Position numbers and translations under genes: made by a program. The notes beneath the pieces are model-generated. The model was not told where the DNA came from. It saw nothing but the letters and a program-made list of their open reading frames with translations, and searched no databases. From Phascolarctobacterium succinatutens CAG:287 (GTDB lineage: Bacteria; Bacillota; Negativicutes; Acidaminococcales; Acidaminococcaceae), in NCBI RefSeq assembly GCF_000434895.1, contig NZ_FR892756.1, forward strand, positions 1,734 to 44,794: a stretch of 43,061 nucleotides of DNA. Reading direction: 5' to 3'. The first letter of the stretch is position 1. Each line of letters starts with the position of its first letter. Positions 5,517 through 15,165 of this stretch are shown here, piece by piece.

Positions 5517-7970
5517 GTGTTGCTCGAAAGCATTTTAAAGAAAATTTTTGGTGACCCCAACGAAAAAGAAATCAAAAACATTCGTGTAATCGTAGATAAG
5601 ATTAATAGTCTGGAAAAGGATATGGAAAGTCTTAGCTCTGCCAATCTGGCAGCCAAGACCGGTGAGTTTAAGGTACGTCTGCAAAAGGGCGAAACTCTGG
5701 ACGATATCCTTCCGGAAGCATTTGCCGTTGTCCGTGAAGCGTCCAGACGTGTTACCGGCATGCGTCATTTTGATGTACAGTTAATCGGTGGTGTAGTGCT
5801 GCATCGCGGCAAAATTGCCGAGATGCGTACCGGCGAAGGTAAAACTCTGGTAGCTACTGCGCCTGTATATCTGAACGCACTGACCGGCAAGGGCGTGCAT
5901 GTTGTAACTGTCAATGATTATCTGGCACGCCGCGACAGCGAGGATATGGGCCGTATTTACAAGTTCCTCGGTCTGTCTGTAGGTCTGATTGTGCATGATA
6001 TGGACTTCCCCGACCGTAAGGCTGCTTATGCTGCAGATATTACTTACGGTACAAATAATGAATTCGGCTTTGACTATCTGCGTGATAACATGGTAGTTGA
6101 TGAAAATCAGATGGTTCAGCGTGAGCTGAATTACTGTATTGTCGATGAGGTCGACAGTATCCTGATTGACGAAGCGCGTACCCCGCTGATTATCTCCGGC
6201 CCCGGTGAAAAATCCACCGAGCTGTATCAGGTTCTGGCCCGTGTTGTTGCCAACATGGAAGAAGGCGAGGACTATACTGTTGATGAAAAACAAAAACAGG
6301 TAGCACCCACCGAAAAGGGTATTGCCAAGGCAGAAAAAATGCTGGGCATCGGTAACTTGTATGACAATGAGCATGGCGTGGACTACTCCCACCAGATTAT
6401 GTGCGCTCTGAAGGCTAAGGCTTTGATGCACCGCGACCGCGATTATGTGGTTAAGGATGGTCAGGTTATCATCGTCGATGAGTTTACCGGCCGTCTGATG
6501 TTCGGCCGTCGTTTCTCCGAAGGTCTGCATCAGGCTATCGAAGCTAAGGAAGGCGTAAAGGTAGAACGCGAAAGCCAGACACTGGCAACTATTACCTTCC
6601 AGAACTACTTCCGTATGTACAAAAAGCTCGCCGGCATGACCGGTACCGCTAAGACCGAGGAGCAGGAGTTCCAGAAGATTTATAATCTGCCGGTTGTTGT
6701 TGTACCTACCAATAAGCCGATGATCCGTATTGACTATCCTGATGTTATCTATAAAACACGTATTGCCAAATACAAGGCAGCAGTCAACGAGATTGAAGAA
6801 TGCCATAAGTCCGGCCGTCCGGTACTGGTTGGTACTACTTCCATTGCTCAATCCGAAGAGCTGAGCGCAATGCTCAAACGCCGCAACATTCCGCATAACG
6901 TGCTGAATGCGAAGTACCATGAAAAAGAGGCTGAGATTATTTCTCATGCAGGCCAATACGGTGCTGTAACCATTGCTACCAACATGGCAGGCCGTGGTAC
7001 CGATATTACCTTGGGTGAAGGCGTTCCTGAATTAGGCGGTCTGCATATCATCGGTACCGAGCGTCATGAAAGCCGTCGTATCGATAACCAGCTGCGTGGC
7101 CGTTGCGCCCGTCAGGGTGACCCCGGTTCTTCCAAGTTCTTCCTGAGCCTGGAGGATGATCTGATGCGTCTGTTCGGCAGCGATAATATTGCCGGCATTA
7201 TGGATAAGCTGGGCATGGAGGACGATGAGCCGATTGAACACAGCCTGGTTACCAAGTCCATTGAAAATGCGCAGAAGAAGGTTGAAGCACGTAACTTCAG
7301 CATTCGTAAGCACGTTCTCGAATATGACGATGTTATGAACCAGCAGCGTGAGGTTATTTACTCTCAGCGTCATAAAATCCTGCATCAGGAAAATCTTAAG
7401 GATACCATCAAAGAGATGGTTGATGAAACCGTTGAACGTACTATGACAATGTACGCACCGCCTGAGGTTTACTCTGAGGACTGGGATCTGCAGGCTCTGA
7501 TTAACTACGCTGAGGACTTCTATGCTCCGCGCGGTCTGCTGACTGTAGATTATCTGCAAAACCTCAGCCGTGAAGAGTTGGCTGAATATCTGCAGAAGGT
7601 TGCTGATGACAACTACCAGGCACGTGAGGACGCAATCGGTCCTGAGCTGATGCGCGAGCTGGAAAACCTGGTTATGCTGAAGGTTGTAGACAACCACTGG
7701 ATGGAGCATCTGGATGCTATGGATATGCTGCGTGAAGGCGTTGGCCTGCGTGCATATGGTCAGAAGGATCCGCTGGTTGAGTACAAATTTGAAGCTTATG
7801 ATATGTTTGAAGCTATGATGGAGGCTATCAAGGAAGACGTTGTCCGCTACATCTACCGCGTCAATGTTATTACCCAGCCGCAGGTTGAAGACCCGCTGGA
7901 AAATGCTTCCACCAATAACCCGACTCCTGAGGGTGACGAGGGTAATTTGAAAGCTGAACCCAAGAAATAA
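5517..7970 (+). CDS. secA: Preprotein translocase ATPase SecA, lacking the C-terminal zinc motif
   Basis: SecA drives unfolded preproteins through SecYEG with ATP. Walker A (MRTGEGKT) is near residues 103-110 and the DEVD Walker B helicase motif near 210. The preprotein cross-linking region, NBD2 with TNMAGRGTDI, and the helical scaffold (KHVLEYDDVMNQQR) follow in normal order. At about 817 residues it is slightly short because the end is a Pro/Asn/Glu-rich tail (ending KAEPKK) without the usual CxCx8C(H/C) zinc motif. AAGGAG at 5506-5511 lies too close to a GTG at 5511; GTG 5517 (spacing 5) or TTG 5520 (spacing 8) are the realistic starts, both giving an LESILKKIFGDPNE N-terminus. SecY is encoded in the same window at 33285. 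Confidence 0.97.
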   Translation: MLLESILKKIFGDPNEKEIKNIRVIVDKINSLEKDMESLSSANLAAKTGEFKVRLQKGETLDDILPEAFAVVREASRRVTGMRHFDVQLIGGVVLHRGKIAEMRTGEGKTLVATAPVYLNALTGKGVHVVTVNDYLARRDSEDMGRIYKFLGLSVGLIVHDMDFPDRKAAYAADITYGTNNEFGFDYLRDNMVVDENQMVQRELNYCIVDEVDSILIDEARTPLIISGPGEKSTELYQVLARVVANMEEGEDYTVDEKQKQVAPTEKGIAKAEKMLGIGNLYDNEHGVDYSHQIMCALKAKALMHRDRDYVVKDGQVIIVDEFTGRLMFGRRFSEGLHQAIEAKEGVKVERESQTLATITFQNYFRMYKKLAGMTGTAKTEEQEFQKIYNLPVVVVPTNKPMIRIDYPDVIYKTRIAKYKAAVNEIEECHKSGRPVLVGTTSIAQSEELSAMLKRRNIPHNVLNAKYHEKEAEIISHAGQYGAVTIATNMAGRGTDITLGEGVPELGGLHIIGTERHESRRIDNQLRGRCARQGDPGSSKFFLSLEDDLMRLFGSDNIAGIMDKLGMEDDEPIEHSLVTKSIENAQKKVEARNFSIRKHVLEYDDVMNQQREVIYSQRHKILHQENLKDTIKEMVDETVERTMTMYAPPEVYSEDWDLQALINYAEDFYAPRGLLTVDYLQNLSREELAEYLQKVADDNYQAREDAIGPELMRELENLVMLKVVDNHWMEHLDAMDMLREGVGLRAYGQKDPLVEYKFEAYDMFEAMMEAIKEDVVRYIYRVNVITQPQVEDPLENASTNNPTPEGDEGNLKAEPKK

Positions 7971-7974
7971 TTTT

Positions 7975-8000
7975 AAGTCAGCAGCCTTGGCTGCTGACTT
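7975..8000 (+). terminator. Perfect hairpin between secA and prfB, no T-run
   Basis: AAGTCAGCAGCC (7975-7986) pairs perfectly with GGCTGCTGACTT (7989-8000), a 12-base inverted repeat with almost no loop. The following ACTTTCGCC lacks a T-tract, so it is more likely a 3' end stabiliser or partial terminator than a full stop to transcription into prfB. Confidence 0.5.
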
Positions 8001-8088
8001 ACTTTCGCCTTGTTTGCAAGAACTCGGCAAAACGGCTGAGGCCGTAAATAACTAATATTTGCTACACGAAAGGTTGTGAGGAATTTTG

Positions 8089-9193
8089 TTGATTGAAGAA
8101 TATAAGCCTGAAATTACAAATCTGCAAGCAAAATTAGAGGAAATGAGGGGATCTCTTTGACATCGCTGTCAAAGAAGATCGTATTGCAGAATTAGAACAT
8201 AAAATGGGTGATCCTACTTTTTGGGATGATCCGGAAAAGGCACAAAAAACTGCGCAGGACGTTAACAGCTTAAAGGAAGAGGTAGACGGTTTCCATAAAT
8301 TAAGCGCAGGTGTTGACGATTTGGAAGCTTTGCAGGAAATGGCTGCCGAAGAAAATGATGAAAGCCTGCTTCCTGAAATGGATGAGCTGCTGGCAAAATG
8401 CCGCAGCGAGCTGGAGCACTTGGAGCTGGGTATGCTGCTCAGCGGTGAATATGATGCCAATAATGCTATCCTGACACTGCATGCAGGTGCCGGCGGTACC
8501 GAAGCGCAGGACTGGACCAGCATGTTGCTGCGTATGTTTACCCGTTTTGCTGAGCAAAACGGCTTTGCGTTGGAAATGCTCGACTATCAGCCGGGTGATG
8601 AGGCTGGTGTAAAAAGTGCTACCATTCAGGTTAACGGCCACAATGCTTATGGCTTCTTACGCTCTGAAAAGGGTGTACACCGTCTGGTGCGCATTTCTCC
8701 GTTTGATGCCAATGCCCGTCGTCACACCTCCTTTGCTGCGGTAGACGTAATGCCGGAGCTGGATGATACTGTTGATGTAAATATTAATATGGATGAGGTG
8801 CGCGTCGATGTTTACCGTTCCAGCGGTGCCGGCGGTCAGCACGTCAACAAAACCTCCTCTGCTGTACGTATGACACATGAACCGACGGGTATCGTCGTTC
8901 AATGTCAGAATGAGCGTTCCCAAATTCAGAACCGTGAGCGCTGCCTGCAGATGCTGCGTGCAAAATTATATGAATATGAAAAGGCTAAGCAGGATGCTCT
9001 TGTCAGCGATATTGCCGGTGATTACCAGAATATCGAATGGGGCAGCCAGATCCGTTCCTATGTGTTCCAGCCCTATACTATGGTTAAGGACCATCGTACC
9101 GGCTGCGAAACCGGTAACATTCAGGCTGTTATGGATGGCGATCTGATGCCGTTCGTAGAAGCATATCTGCGCAGTCAGCAGAAAAAGGTTTAA
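8089..9193 (+). CDS. prfB: Peptide chain release factor 2, made by a +1 programmed frameshift
   Basis: RF2 releases finished peptides at UGA and UAA. The first frame runs from TTG 8089 (GTGAGGA ribosome binding site at about 8077-8083) for 23 codons to an in-frame TGA at 8158-8160. Slippage at CTT-T moves the ribosome to frame +1 (GAC at 8159), giving a 367-residue product, join(8089-8157, 8159-9193). The frameshift signals are classical: an SD-like AGGGG at 8146-8150, CTT, then TGA followed by C. In the main frame the RF2 stop-codon tripeptide SPF is visible in RISPFDANARR, and the catalytic GGQ is in SSGAGGQHVNKT. Because the stop is UGA, RF2 level controls its own synthesis. It follows secA. 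Confidence 0.96.
8143..8161 (+). promoter_or_regulatory. prfB autoregulatory frameshift site
   Basis: Internal Shine-Dalgarno AGGGG (8146-8150), a 4-base spacer, slippery CTTT (8155-8158) and poor-context stop TGAC (8158-8161) form the conserved RF2 recoding cassette. When RF2 is scarce, UGA is decoded slowly and +1 slippage restores the reading frame. Confidence 0.95.
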
Positions 9194-9221
9194 TAAAGCG
9201 AGGTCTGGACAGGTGAATTTT

Positions 9222-11321
9222 ATGAAAAGCCGATATAATCCTTTGCTTTTGGCAGTAATCGTAATCGGTCTTGTTTCTGCCTTATGGCTGAACGTTGTCC
9301 GTCACGATGTTGAACAAAAAAACAATACTGTAGAAATGGCTATGGAGTACGAGGGCTTACGTAAGCTGGCTGCTTTGCAGGGCCTGCCGGAGGAGGATGT
9401 ACTGCGTCAGTTTAAGGATGCAGGCATAAACTCGCTGATGATTTTCGATACTACGCTGGAGCGCCTGACTAAAAACGGCGAAATCCAGACGGTAACAGGC
9501 GGTGAGCTGCGTCAGGCAGCTGCGCTTGGTTCCGGCATGGGTGTTTTCGCTAATGTAGGCGTCGGCGATGTTGAAGAAAATGCTGCTTACGTTGCTGCTA
9601 CTGACAAGCAGTCTGTCTTAGATGATGTAGAGCAGGATTTGTGCCTGCGCTACGGTGCTGAACGTGTGAAGGTTGTAAGTGAAAATCCGCGTATTATCAA
9701 AATCAAGGGCAGCACTACACTTCTGCCTGATGGCAAATACGATGAGCCTCAGGGACTGCTGCAGGCTCCGTTAGGCTTGCCGGTGCAGGATATGCGTAAG
9801 GTTGCTGCGTTGGGCTTCAAAATTATCGTACGTCCGCAAAATTATGTAGATGTAACGGATGAGCAGATTGACAGCATTTTTGCCCGCATTAAAGAAGCAG
9901 GTGTACCGGTTGATGCTCTGATGCCCTGCGGCACCGAGGTTGTGGGTTATCCTAACAAAATGCAGCATTTGGGCGAGCGTATGCAGGAAAACAACATGAC
10001 GCTGGTAATGCTGGAGCATTACACCCAGCTGCAGTTTGCCAAAATCGACGGTCTGTTGCCTTTGGCTGAGTTCAATGACTATAAGGCTGCCCGTTCCTAT
10101 GTTATCGACCCGACCGAGCAGAAGAAAATCAGCGTGGGCGAGGCTTTGCGCCGTTGGGCGCTGACGGACGAGGAGCGCAATATCCGTGTGAACTATATCC
10201 GTCCCTTCCTGATGCCTGAGGGTGGTCAGGATATTATGAAGACTAACCTGAAATATGTGCGTGATATTAAGGCCAGCGTTGAAGCGCGTGGCTATACTAT
10301 CGGCGAAGCAGGCGTTTTCAGCGCCGAAAACAAAGATGGCTTTGCACCGTATTTCCCCGCTAAGGTAAGCTTTATTCCTATTGTATTGGCGATTGCCGCC
10401 GGTGTAGTGCTGTATCTTGCGTTGCTCTTTAACTTGGGCGGTAAGCAGCAAATAGCACTGTGGGCAATTTTTTCTGCCGGTGCTCTGGCACTGCTGTTTA
10501 TCGGCCGCGGCCTGTTTACACGTCAGCTGCTGGCTTTGGCGGCAGCAAGTGTTTTCCCGGTGCTTTCGATGAATGTTATCTTTAACATTTGGGATAAAAA
10601 TACGAGTGATAAGCACAACCTGCTTGCTATTTGCTGGAACGGTATCTGGCAGCTGGCGTTGGCTATTGCTTTGTCTTTGGTGGGCGCAGCCTTCCTGTCT
10701 GCGATATTGACGGACAGCCGCTTCCTGCTGGAAATTGATATCTACCGTGGCGTAAAGCTGACCTTTATTCTGCCGGTTATGCTGACAGCAGTTCTCTTTA
10801 TGAAACGCTATGATTTGCTGCAGGTTGTGGGCAAGGGATTGAAAACTCTGTGGGAGCGCCTGAACGGTCTGCTTGATACAGAGATTACCTTCCGCCATGT
10901 AGCAGTGCTTGCGGTACTGCTGTTTATTGCTTATTATTTTGTCGGCCGCAGCGGTCACACCGGCGGTGTGCCTGTGCCGGCAATTGAATTGAAGATGCGT
11001 GCTTTCTTAGAGCAACTGATGTATGCACGTCCGCGCGAAAAAGAATTTATGATCGGTCATCCGGCATTTTTCGTGGCAGTGCTTGCTGTTTACCGTTGCG
11101 CACCACGTTGGTGGCAGTTTGTACTTACCTGTGCTGCCGTTATCGGACAGGGGAGTTTGGTGCAGACCTTCTGTCATATGCGTACACCGGTTGTTATGAG
11201 CTTTGTACGTGCTCTCGACGGCTATGCTGTTGGCGTTGTATTCGGCGTAATCGCTGTACTGGTGCTTGGCATGCTGTTGCCTTTAGTTGTTAAGTTTAGA
11301 AGGAGATACCTTGAAGAATGA
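9222..11321 (+). CDS. DUF5693 family polytopic membrane protein
   Basis: This protein of about 699 residues has an N-terminal membrane anchor (about residues 7-25). A large, probably extracytoplasmic domain of about 350 residues follows. After about residue 385 come many hydrophobic segments (for example IPIVLAIAAGVVLYLALLF and FILPVMLTAVLFM). This two-part layout, and its place directly before csaB, match the DUF5693 family found with csaB in Negativicutes and other Firmicutes; its biochemical role is unknown, though a part in envelope polysaccharide handling is a fair inference. I start at ATG 9222 (AGGTG six bases upstream); GTG 9213 with GAGG is an alternative. The stop overlaps the csaB ATG by four bases, so the two are translationally coupled. 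Confidence 0.82.
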   Translation: MKSRYNPLLLAVIVIGLVSALWLNVVRHDVEQKNNTVEMAMEYEGLRKLAALQGLPEEDVLRQFKDAGINSLMIFDTTLERLTKNGEIQTVTGGELRQAAALGSGMGVFANVGVGDVEENAAYVAATDKQSVLDDVEQDLCLRYGAERVKVVSENPRIIKIKGSTTLLPDGKYDEPQGLLQAPLGLPVQDMRKVAALGFKIIVRPQNYVDVTDEQIDSIFARIKEAGVPVDALMPCGTEVVGYPNKMQHLGERMQENNMTLVMLEHYTQLQFAKIDGLLPLAEFNDYKAARSYVIDPTEQKKISVGEALRRWALTDEERNIRVNYIRPFLMPEGGQDIMKTNLKYVRDIKASVEARGYTIGEAGVFSAENKDGFAPYFPAKVSFIPIVLAIAAGVVLYLALLFNLGGKQQIALWAIFSAGALALLFIGRGLFTRQLLALAAASVFPVLSMNVIFNIWDKNTSDKHNLLAICWNGIWQLALAIALSLVGAAFLSAILTDSRFLLEIDIYRGVKLTFILPVMLTAVLFMKRYDLLQVVGKGLKTLWERLNGLLDTEITFRHVAVLAVLLFIAYYFVGRSGHTGGVPVPAIELKMRAFLEQLMYARPREKEFMIGHPAFFVAVLAVYRCAPRWWQFVLTCAAVIGQGSLVQTFCHMRTPVVMSFVRALDGYAVGVVFGVIAVLVLGMLLPLVVKFRRRYLEE

Positions 11322-12400
11322 GTAAGATCGTGATTTCCGGATACTATGGATTTGCTAATGCCGGAGATGAAGCTATGCTGACCGCGATCATTAAGGCTTT
11401 GCGCAGTACGGAAAAGACCGTGGAACTGACGGTTATCTCAGGCAATCCGCCCGCTACTGCCGCAAGACACAAGGTGAATTCTCTTCATCGTTTCAGCTTT
11501 TGCAAAATTTTTGCTGCCCTCATGGACTGCGACCTGCTGCTCAGCGGCGGTGGCAGTCTGCTGCAGGATGTTACCAGCAAGCGCAGTCTGTTATATTATC
11601 TGTTTATCCTGGCTTTGGGCCTGTTGCTCAAAAAAAAGGTCATGCTTTTCGGTCAGGGTATAGGACCTATCCATAACAGACTTATGCGCAGGCTGACTAA
11701 ATTTATCTGCAGCCGGGTGGATTTAATTACCGTGCGTGATCAAGATTCTTTGTATGAACTGCGTCGCATCGGTGTGCCGGCGGAAAAGGTGCAGCTGACA
11801 GCCGATTCTGTGCTGACTTTGCCGCAGGAAAGTAAGGAAAAAGGACTCGAGCTGTTGCAGCAGTTTGGGGTGCCGCAAGATAAAATGCTGATAGCTATAA
11901 GTGTACGTAAATGGCAGGAGGATGATAAGTACCTGCTGGAGCTGGCTAAGGCTGCGGATATTCTGGCTAGTGAATATAAGGCACATATTGTGCTGCTGCC
12001 GCTGCAATATCCTGTGGATGTGGCTGCCTGCAACAGATTACAGCACTTTATGAGGAGCAAGGCAGACAGTACTGTTTTGGAAACCGGATGTGATACCGAG
12101 CAGTTTTTGTCGCTGATGGGTAACTTTAATCTGCTTATCGGTATGCGTCTGCATGCACTGATTTTTGCTGCAGTTATGGAGCTGCCTTTTGTGGCTGTAT
12201 CCTATGACCCTAAAATTGACGGCTTTGTTAAAGACATTAACGGCATCAGCGCAGGAGCTGTGGAAACACTGCAGGCTGCGCAGGTAGTTGCGTCTGCACG
12301 CAAGGCGCTGGCATCTGCCAATGCTGCTCATGGACTTTTGAATACATTGAGAGCGAAAGCTTTTTTAAATGCAAAGGAAGCCTTTGATTTATTAAATTGA
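11318..12400 (+). CDS. csaB: Polysaccharide pyruvyl transferase CsaB
   Basis: This 360-residue protein is CsaB, which adds ketal-linked pyruvate from phosphoenolpyruvate to cell-wall polysaccharide. In Gram-positives that group anchors SLH-domain proteins. The start VISGYYGFANAGDEAML, the LLSGGGSLLQDVTS segment near residue 72, GQGIGP near 110, and the later GMRLHALIFA motif near 275 with its family histidine are typical of pyruvyl transferases. AAGGAG lies just before the ATG, which overlaps the DUF5693 stop. FtsE follows after 16 bases. In Negativicutes the SLH target may differ because their outer-membrane SLH proteins bind polyamine-modified peptidoglycan, so the acceptor here is uncertain. 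Confidence 0.9.
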   Translation: MSKIVISGYYGFANAGDEAMLTAIIKALRSTEKTVELTVISGNPPATAARHKVNSLHRFSFCKIFAALMDCDLLLSGGGSLLQDVTSKRSLLYYLFILALGLLLKKKVMLFGQGIGPIHNRLMRRLTKFICSRVDLITVRDQDSLYELRRIGVPAEKVQLTADSVLTLPQESKEKGLELLQQFGVPQDKMLIAISVRKWQEDDKYLLELAKAADILASEYKAHIVLLPLQYPVDVAACNRLQHFMRSKADSTVLETGCDTEQFLSLMGNFNLLIGMRLHALIFAAVMELPFVAVSYDPKIDGFVKDINGISAGAVETLQAAQVVASARKALASANAAHGLLNTLRAKAFLNAKEAFDLLN

Positions 12401-12416
12401 GAGGAGATTGAAGGTA

Positions 12417-13103
12417 GTGCTGAAAATGACTGATGTAAGCAAGGTATATCCCGGTGGGTCTGTTGCCTTGCAGAACGTCGATATTCATATTGAACCAGGC
12501 GAATTCGTCTTTGTTGTAGGACCTAGCGGCGCTGGTAAGTCTACCTTTATCAAAATGCTGTTCCGTGAGGTTCTGCCGACCACGGGCAGCATTTTTGTTA
12601 ATGGCGTGGATATTTTATCGCTGACACCCAATGAGATTCCGTATATGAGGCGTCAGCTGGGCATAATTTTCCAGGATTACCGTCTGCTTCCGGACCGTAC
12701 TGTTTATGAAAACGTAGCTTTTGCTATGGAGGTAATAGAAACACCGCGCCGCAAGATTAAGCGCAGAGTGTTGAACGTATTGGATCTTGTCGGCCTGCGT
12801 CACCGTGCTGATGCTTATCCTAATGAGCTGAGCGGCGGCGAGCAGCAGCGTATCGCTATTGCCCGTGCTATTGTCAACGATCCTATTATGGTAATTGCTG
12901 ACGAACCTACAGGTAACCTGGACCCGGAAACAAGCTGGGATATTATGGAAATCTTTAAGGAAATTAATGCTGAAGGAACTACGATTGTCATGGCAACTCA
13001 CGATAAAGAAATAGTTGATGCCATGGGCAAGCGCGTTATAGCCATAGAGAACGGGCATATCGTACGTGATGAAGCAAGCGGGGTATATGGCTATGAGCTT
13101 TAG
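12417..13103 (+). CDS. ftsE: Cell division ATP-binding protein FtsE
   Basis: This is an ABC ATPase of 228 residues, the usual FtsE length. Walker A GPSGAGKST (near 37), signature LSGGEQQR (near 138), Walker B VIADEPTGNLD and switch MATHD are all intact. FtsE binds FtsX in the membrane, and ATP cycling activates an extracellular peptidoglycan hydrolase. I choose GTG 12417 (GAGGAG ten bases upstream) because the TTG at 12408 leaves one base of spacing. The ftsX start lies inside its 3' end, 17 bases before the stop. The next gene but one is the M23 hydrolase that the pair should control. Confidence 0.94.
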   Translation: MLKMTDVSKVYPGGSVALQNVDIHIEPGEFVFVVGPSGAGKSTFIKMLFREVLPTTGSIFVNGVDILSLTPNEIPYMRRQLGIIFQDYRLLPDRTVYENVAFAMEVIETPRRKIKRRVLNVLDLVGLRHRADAYPNELSGGEQQRIAIARAIVNDPIMVIADEPTGNLDPETSWDIMEIFKEINAEGTTIVMATHDKEIVDAMGKRVIAIENGHIVRDEASGVYGYEL

Positions 13104-13980
13104 TACAAAAGAATATTTTGTTAAGGAAACCTATAAATCTATCAGACGTAACGGCTTTATGAGCTTTGCTTCTATTTCGACTGTAGCGGTTTCGCTGTTA
13201 GTGCTGGGAATGTTTCTGCTGATTTTTCTCAACACCAACAATTTGGCACAGTATCTGGAAAGTCAGGTACAGGTGTCGGTCTATATGCAGGATAATGCCT
13301 CTGCGGAGGAGCTGAAAGCAGTAGAGGCGAAGCTGAAGAAGATGCCCGGCGTAGTCAAGGTAACGCCGGTAAGCAAGCAGCAGGCTCTGGCACGCTTCAA
13401 GGAGCGTCTTGGCGATCAGGAGCAGCTGCTCAACAGCTTGGGCAAGGATAATCCGTTCCCAAATTCCTTTGAGGTGCAGGTGGATAGTCCAGAGCGCATC
13501 AAGGTTATCATGCCTTCTATCGGACAGCTGCCTAAGGTAGAAACAGCTAAATTCGGTCAGGAGGTTGTGGAGCACCTGTTTTCTCTGACAAAAATATTGC
13601 GCTTCGGCGGCATTGTGCTGGTTATATTTTTAGCTATGGCAACGCTGTTTATTATCTCCAATACTATCCGTCTGACGGTTTTTGCCCGCCGTAAGGAAGT
13701 TGTCATTATGAAATATGTAGGTGCAACCGACTGGTTTATCCGCTGGCCGTTTTTGCTGGAAGGAATGACCTTAGGCTTTTTCGGAGCTGTGATTGCATCT
13801 GTCTGCATTAACAGTCTTTACGCCGGCCTGTTGGAAAGAATCCATGCTACTCTGGCCTTTCTGCCGTTACTGCCCACATCTCCCTTATTGTTTTATGTAA
13901 CAATATTTTTACTGGCGGCAGGTACCGGTATCGGCGCTTTGGGCAGTTATATCTCCTTGCGTAAGTTCTTGCGCGTTTAA
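13087..13980 (+). CDS. ftsX: Cell division protein FtsX
   Basis: FtsX is the membrane partner of FtsE. This 297-residue protein shows an N-terminal membrane segment (about residues 25-48) and an extracytoplasmic loop of about 120 residues including VSVYMQDNASAEEL, the region that binds the hydrolase or its activator. Three C-terminal membrane segments follow, with the RLTVFARRKEVVIMKYVGATDWFIR coupling region after the second. The start is uncertain: ATG 13087 or 13093, both inside ftsE, give MAMSFSTKEY or MSFSTKEY; a GTG at 13066 is also open. The M23 hydrolase gene starts 14 bases after its stop, with GGGAGG between. Confidence 0.93.
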   Translation: MAMSFSTKEYFVKETYKSIRRNGFMSFASISTVAVSLLVLGMFLLIFLNTNNLAQYLESQVQVSVYMQDNASAEELKAVEAKLKKMPGVVKVTPVSKQQALARFKERLGDQEQLLNSLGKDNPFPNSFEVQVDSPERIKVIMPSIGQLPKVETAKFGQEVVEHLFSLTKILRFGGIVLVIFLAMATLFIISNTIRLTVFARRKEVVIMKYVGATDWFIRWPFLLEGMTLGFFGAVIASVCINSLYAGLLERIHATLAFLPLLPTSPLLFYVTIFLLAAGTGIGALGSYISLRKFLRV

Positions 13981-13994
13981 GGGAGGCAGAAGTG

Positions 13995-15140
13995 ATGGAG
14001 AAAAAGAAGCTGGGCGGTCTGCTGCTGGCATTATGGCTGGCGGTGCTACCGCTTTACGGAGCCATGTGCTTTGCCGATACTGCTGACGACAAGCGTGCGG
14101 AGCTTAACGATGTACGTCAGCGTATGGAGCGGATGCAGACCCGCAAGGAGCAGGCGCGCAGGAAGGCTGAAAGCGCCAGCGCGGAGCTTAGCGAGGTTAT
14201 GAGCAGTCTTAACGAGCTGCAATCACAGGCTAATAATCTGCAGAAAAAAAGCGATACTCTGCAGGGAAAAATAAATGATAACCAGGCTAAGCTGGAGAAA
14301 AAGCAACAGGAAATGCAGGCGCGGATGTTGATTTACCGCAAGCGTCTGCGTGATATTTATATCAACGGCCAGATAAATTATCTGGATGTGCTTTTGGGTG
14401 CCAAGGATTTCAGTGATTTTTCCTCGCGCATGTATTTGCTGCAAAAAATCATCAGCCGCGACCTGGAGCTGTTGGAAAAGCTGAAGCAGGATGCTGCGGA
14501 AATCAACAGCCGCAAAGAGCAGCTGGCAGCTGAAATGAAGGAAATCAAGGCTACCCAGACAGAGCTGGAAGCAAAAAAGGCTAAAGTAAATAAGCTGCGT
14601 GAGCAGCGTGCCTATATGCTTTACAAGGCACAGGAGGAAGAGCAGTCCAGCCAGGAGGAATATGAGCGTCTGCTGGCTATTTCGGAAAATATCGCCTCTA
14701 TGTTGCGTAATATGGAAAATGCAGGCGGCGGTGCTCCTGCAGGACAAGGCGGTACAGGTCAGTTTATGTGGCCTTGTAACGGTCCGATTACCTCCTACTA
14801 TGGTTGGAGAACGCATCCGATTTTCGGTACAACCAAGTACCATAGCGGTATGGATATTGCTGTTGATTCAGGAACGCCGATTCATGCTGCTGACAGCGGC
14901 ACTGTAGTTTACAGCGGCTGGCTCGGAGGCTACGGCAACTGCATAATGATTGACCATGGCGGCGGTCTTGTAACTCTGTATGCACATAATTCGGCGTTAA
15001 ATGTTGGTGAGGGGCAATATGTAAGCAAGGGCACAGTTGTTGCTTATGCAGGCAGTACCGGTTATTCTACCGGTCCGCACTGTCATTTTGAGGTGCGTCT
15101 GCATGGAGAGCTTACAGAGCCGTTAAATTATTTGCCATGA
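13995..15140 (+). CDS. EnvC-like murein hydrolase: coiled coil plus M23 peptidase domain
   Basis: This is a secreted peptidoglycan hydrolase of about 381 residues. A signal peptide covers residues 1-27 (hydrophobic core, ending MCFA). A long coiled coil (about 30-240) follows. After a Gly-rich linker comes an M23/LytM domain (about 258-381). Zinc ligands are visible in YHSGMDIAV (H, D) and GPHCHFEVR (HxH). Because the ligands are intact it is probably an active endopeptidase rather than a degenerate activator like E. coli EnvC. Its place after ftsEX indicates that FtsEX gates it through the coiled coil. I prefer ATG 13995 to GTG 13992 for spacing from GGGAGG. Confidence 0.92.
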   Translation: MEKKKLGGLLLALWLAVLPLYGAMCFADTADDKRAELNDVRQRMERMQTRKEQARRKAESASAELSEVMSSLNELQSQANNLQKKSDTLQGKINDNQAKLEKKQQEMQARMLIYRKRLRDIYINGQINYLDVLLGAKDFSDFSSRMYLLQKIISRDLELLEKLKQDAAEINSRKEQLAAEMKEIKATQTELEAKKAKVNKLREQRAYMLYKAQEEEQSSQEEYERLLAISENIASMLRNMENAGGGAPAGQGGTGQFMWPCNGPITSYYGWRTHPIFGTTKYHSGMDIAVDSGTPIHAADSGTVVYSGWLGGYGNCIMIDHGGGLVTLYAHNSALNVGEGQYVSKGTVVAYAGSTGYSTGPHCHFEVRLHGELTEPLNYLP

Positions 15141-15165
15141 TAGACAGAAAACGGAGGCAATAGAA

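Noticed and set aside
5781..6956. Long minus-strand open frame inside secA
   Set aside because: It lies wholly antisense to a well-conserved gene and its composition is that of reversed coding sequence. The same holds for the long minus-strand frames at 7032-8030, 9771-10958 and 21392-22708.
13992..15140. M23 protein considered as a degenerate EnvC activator without catalysis
   Set aside because: The HxxxD and HxH zinc ligands are all present, so it should be an active peptidase.
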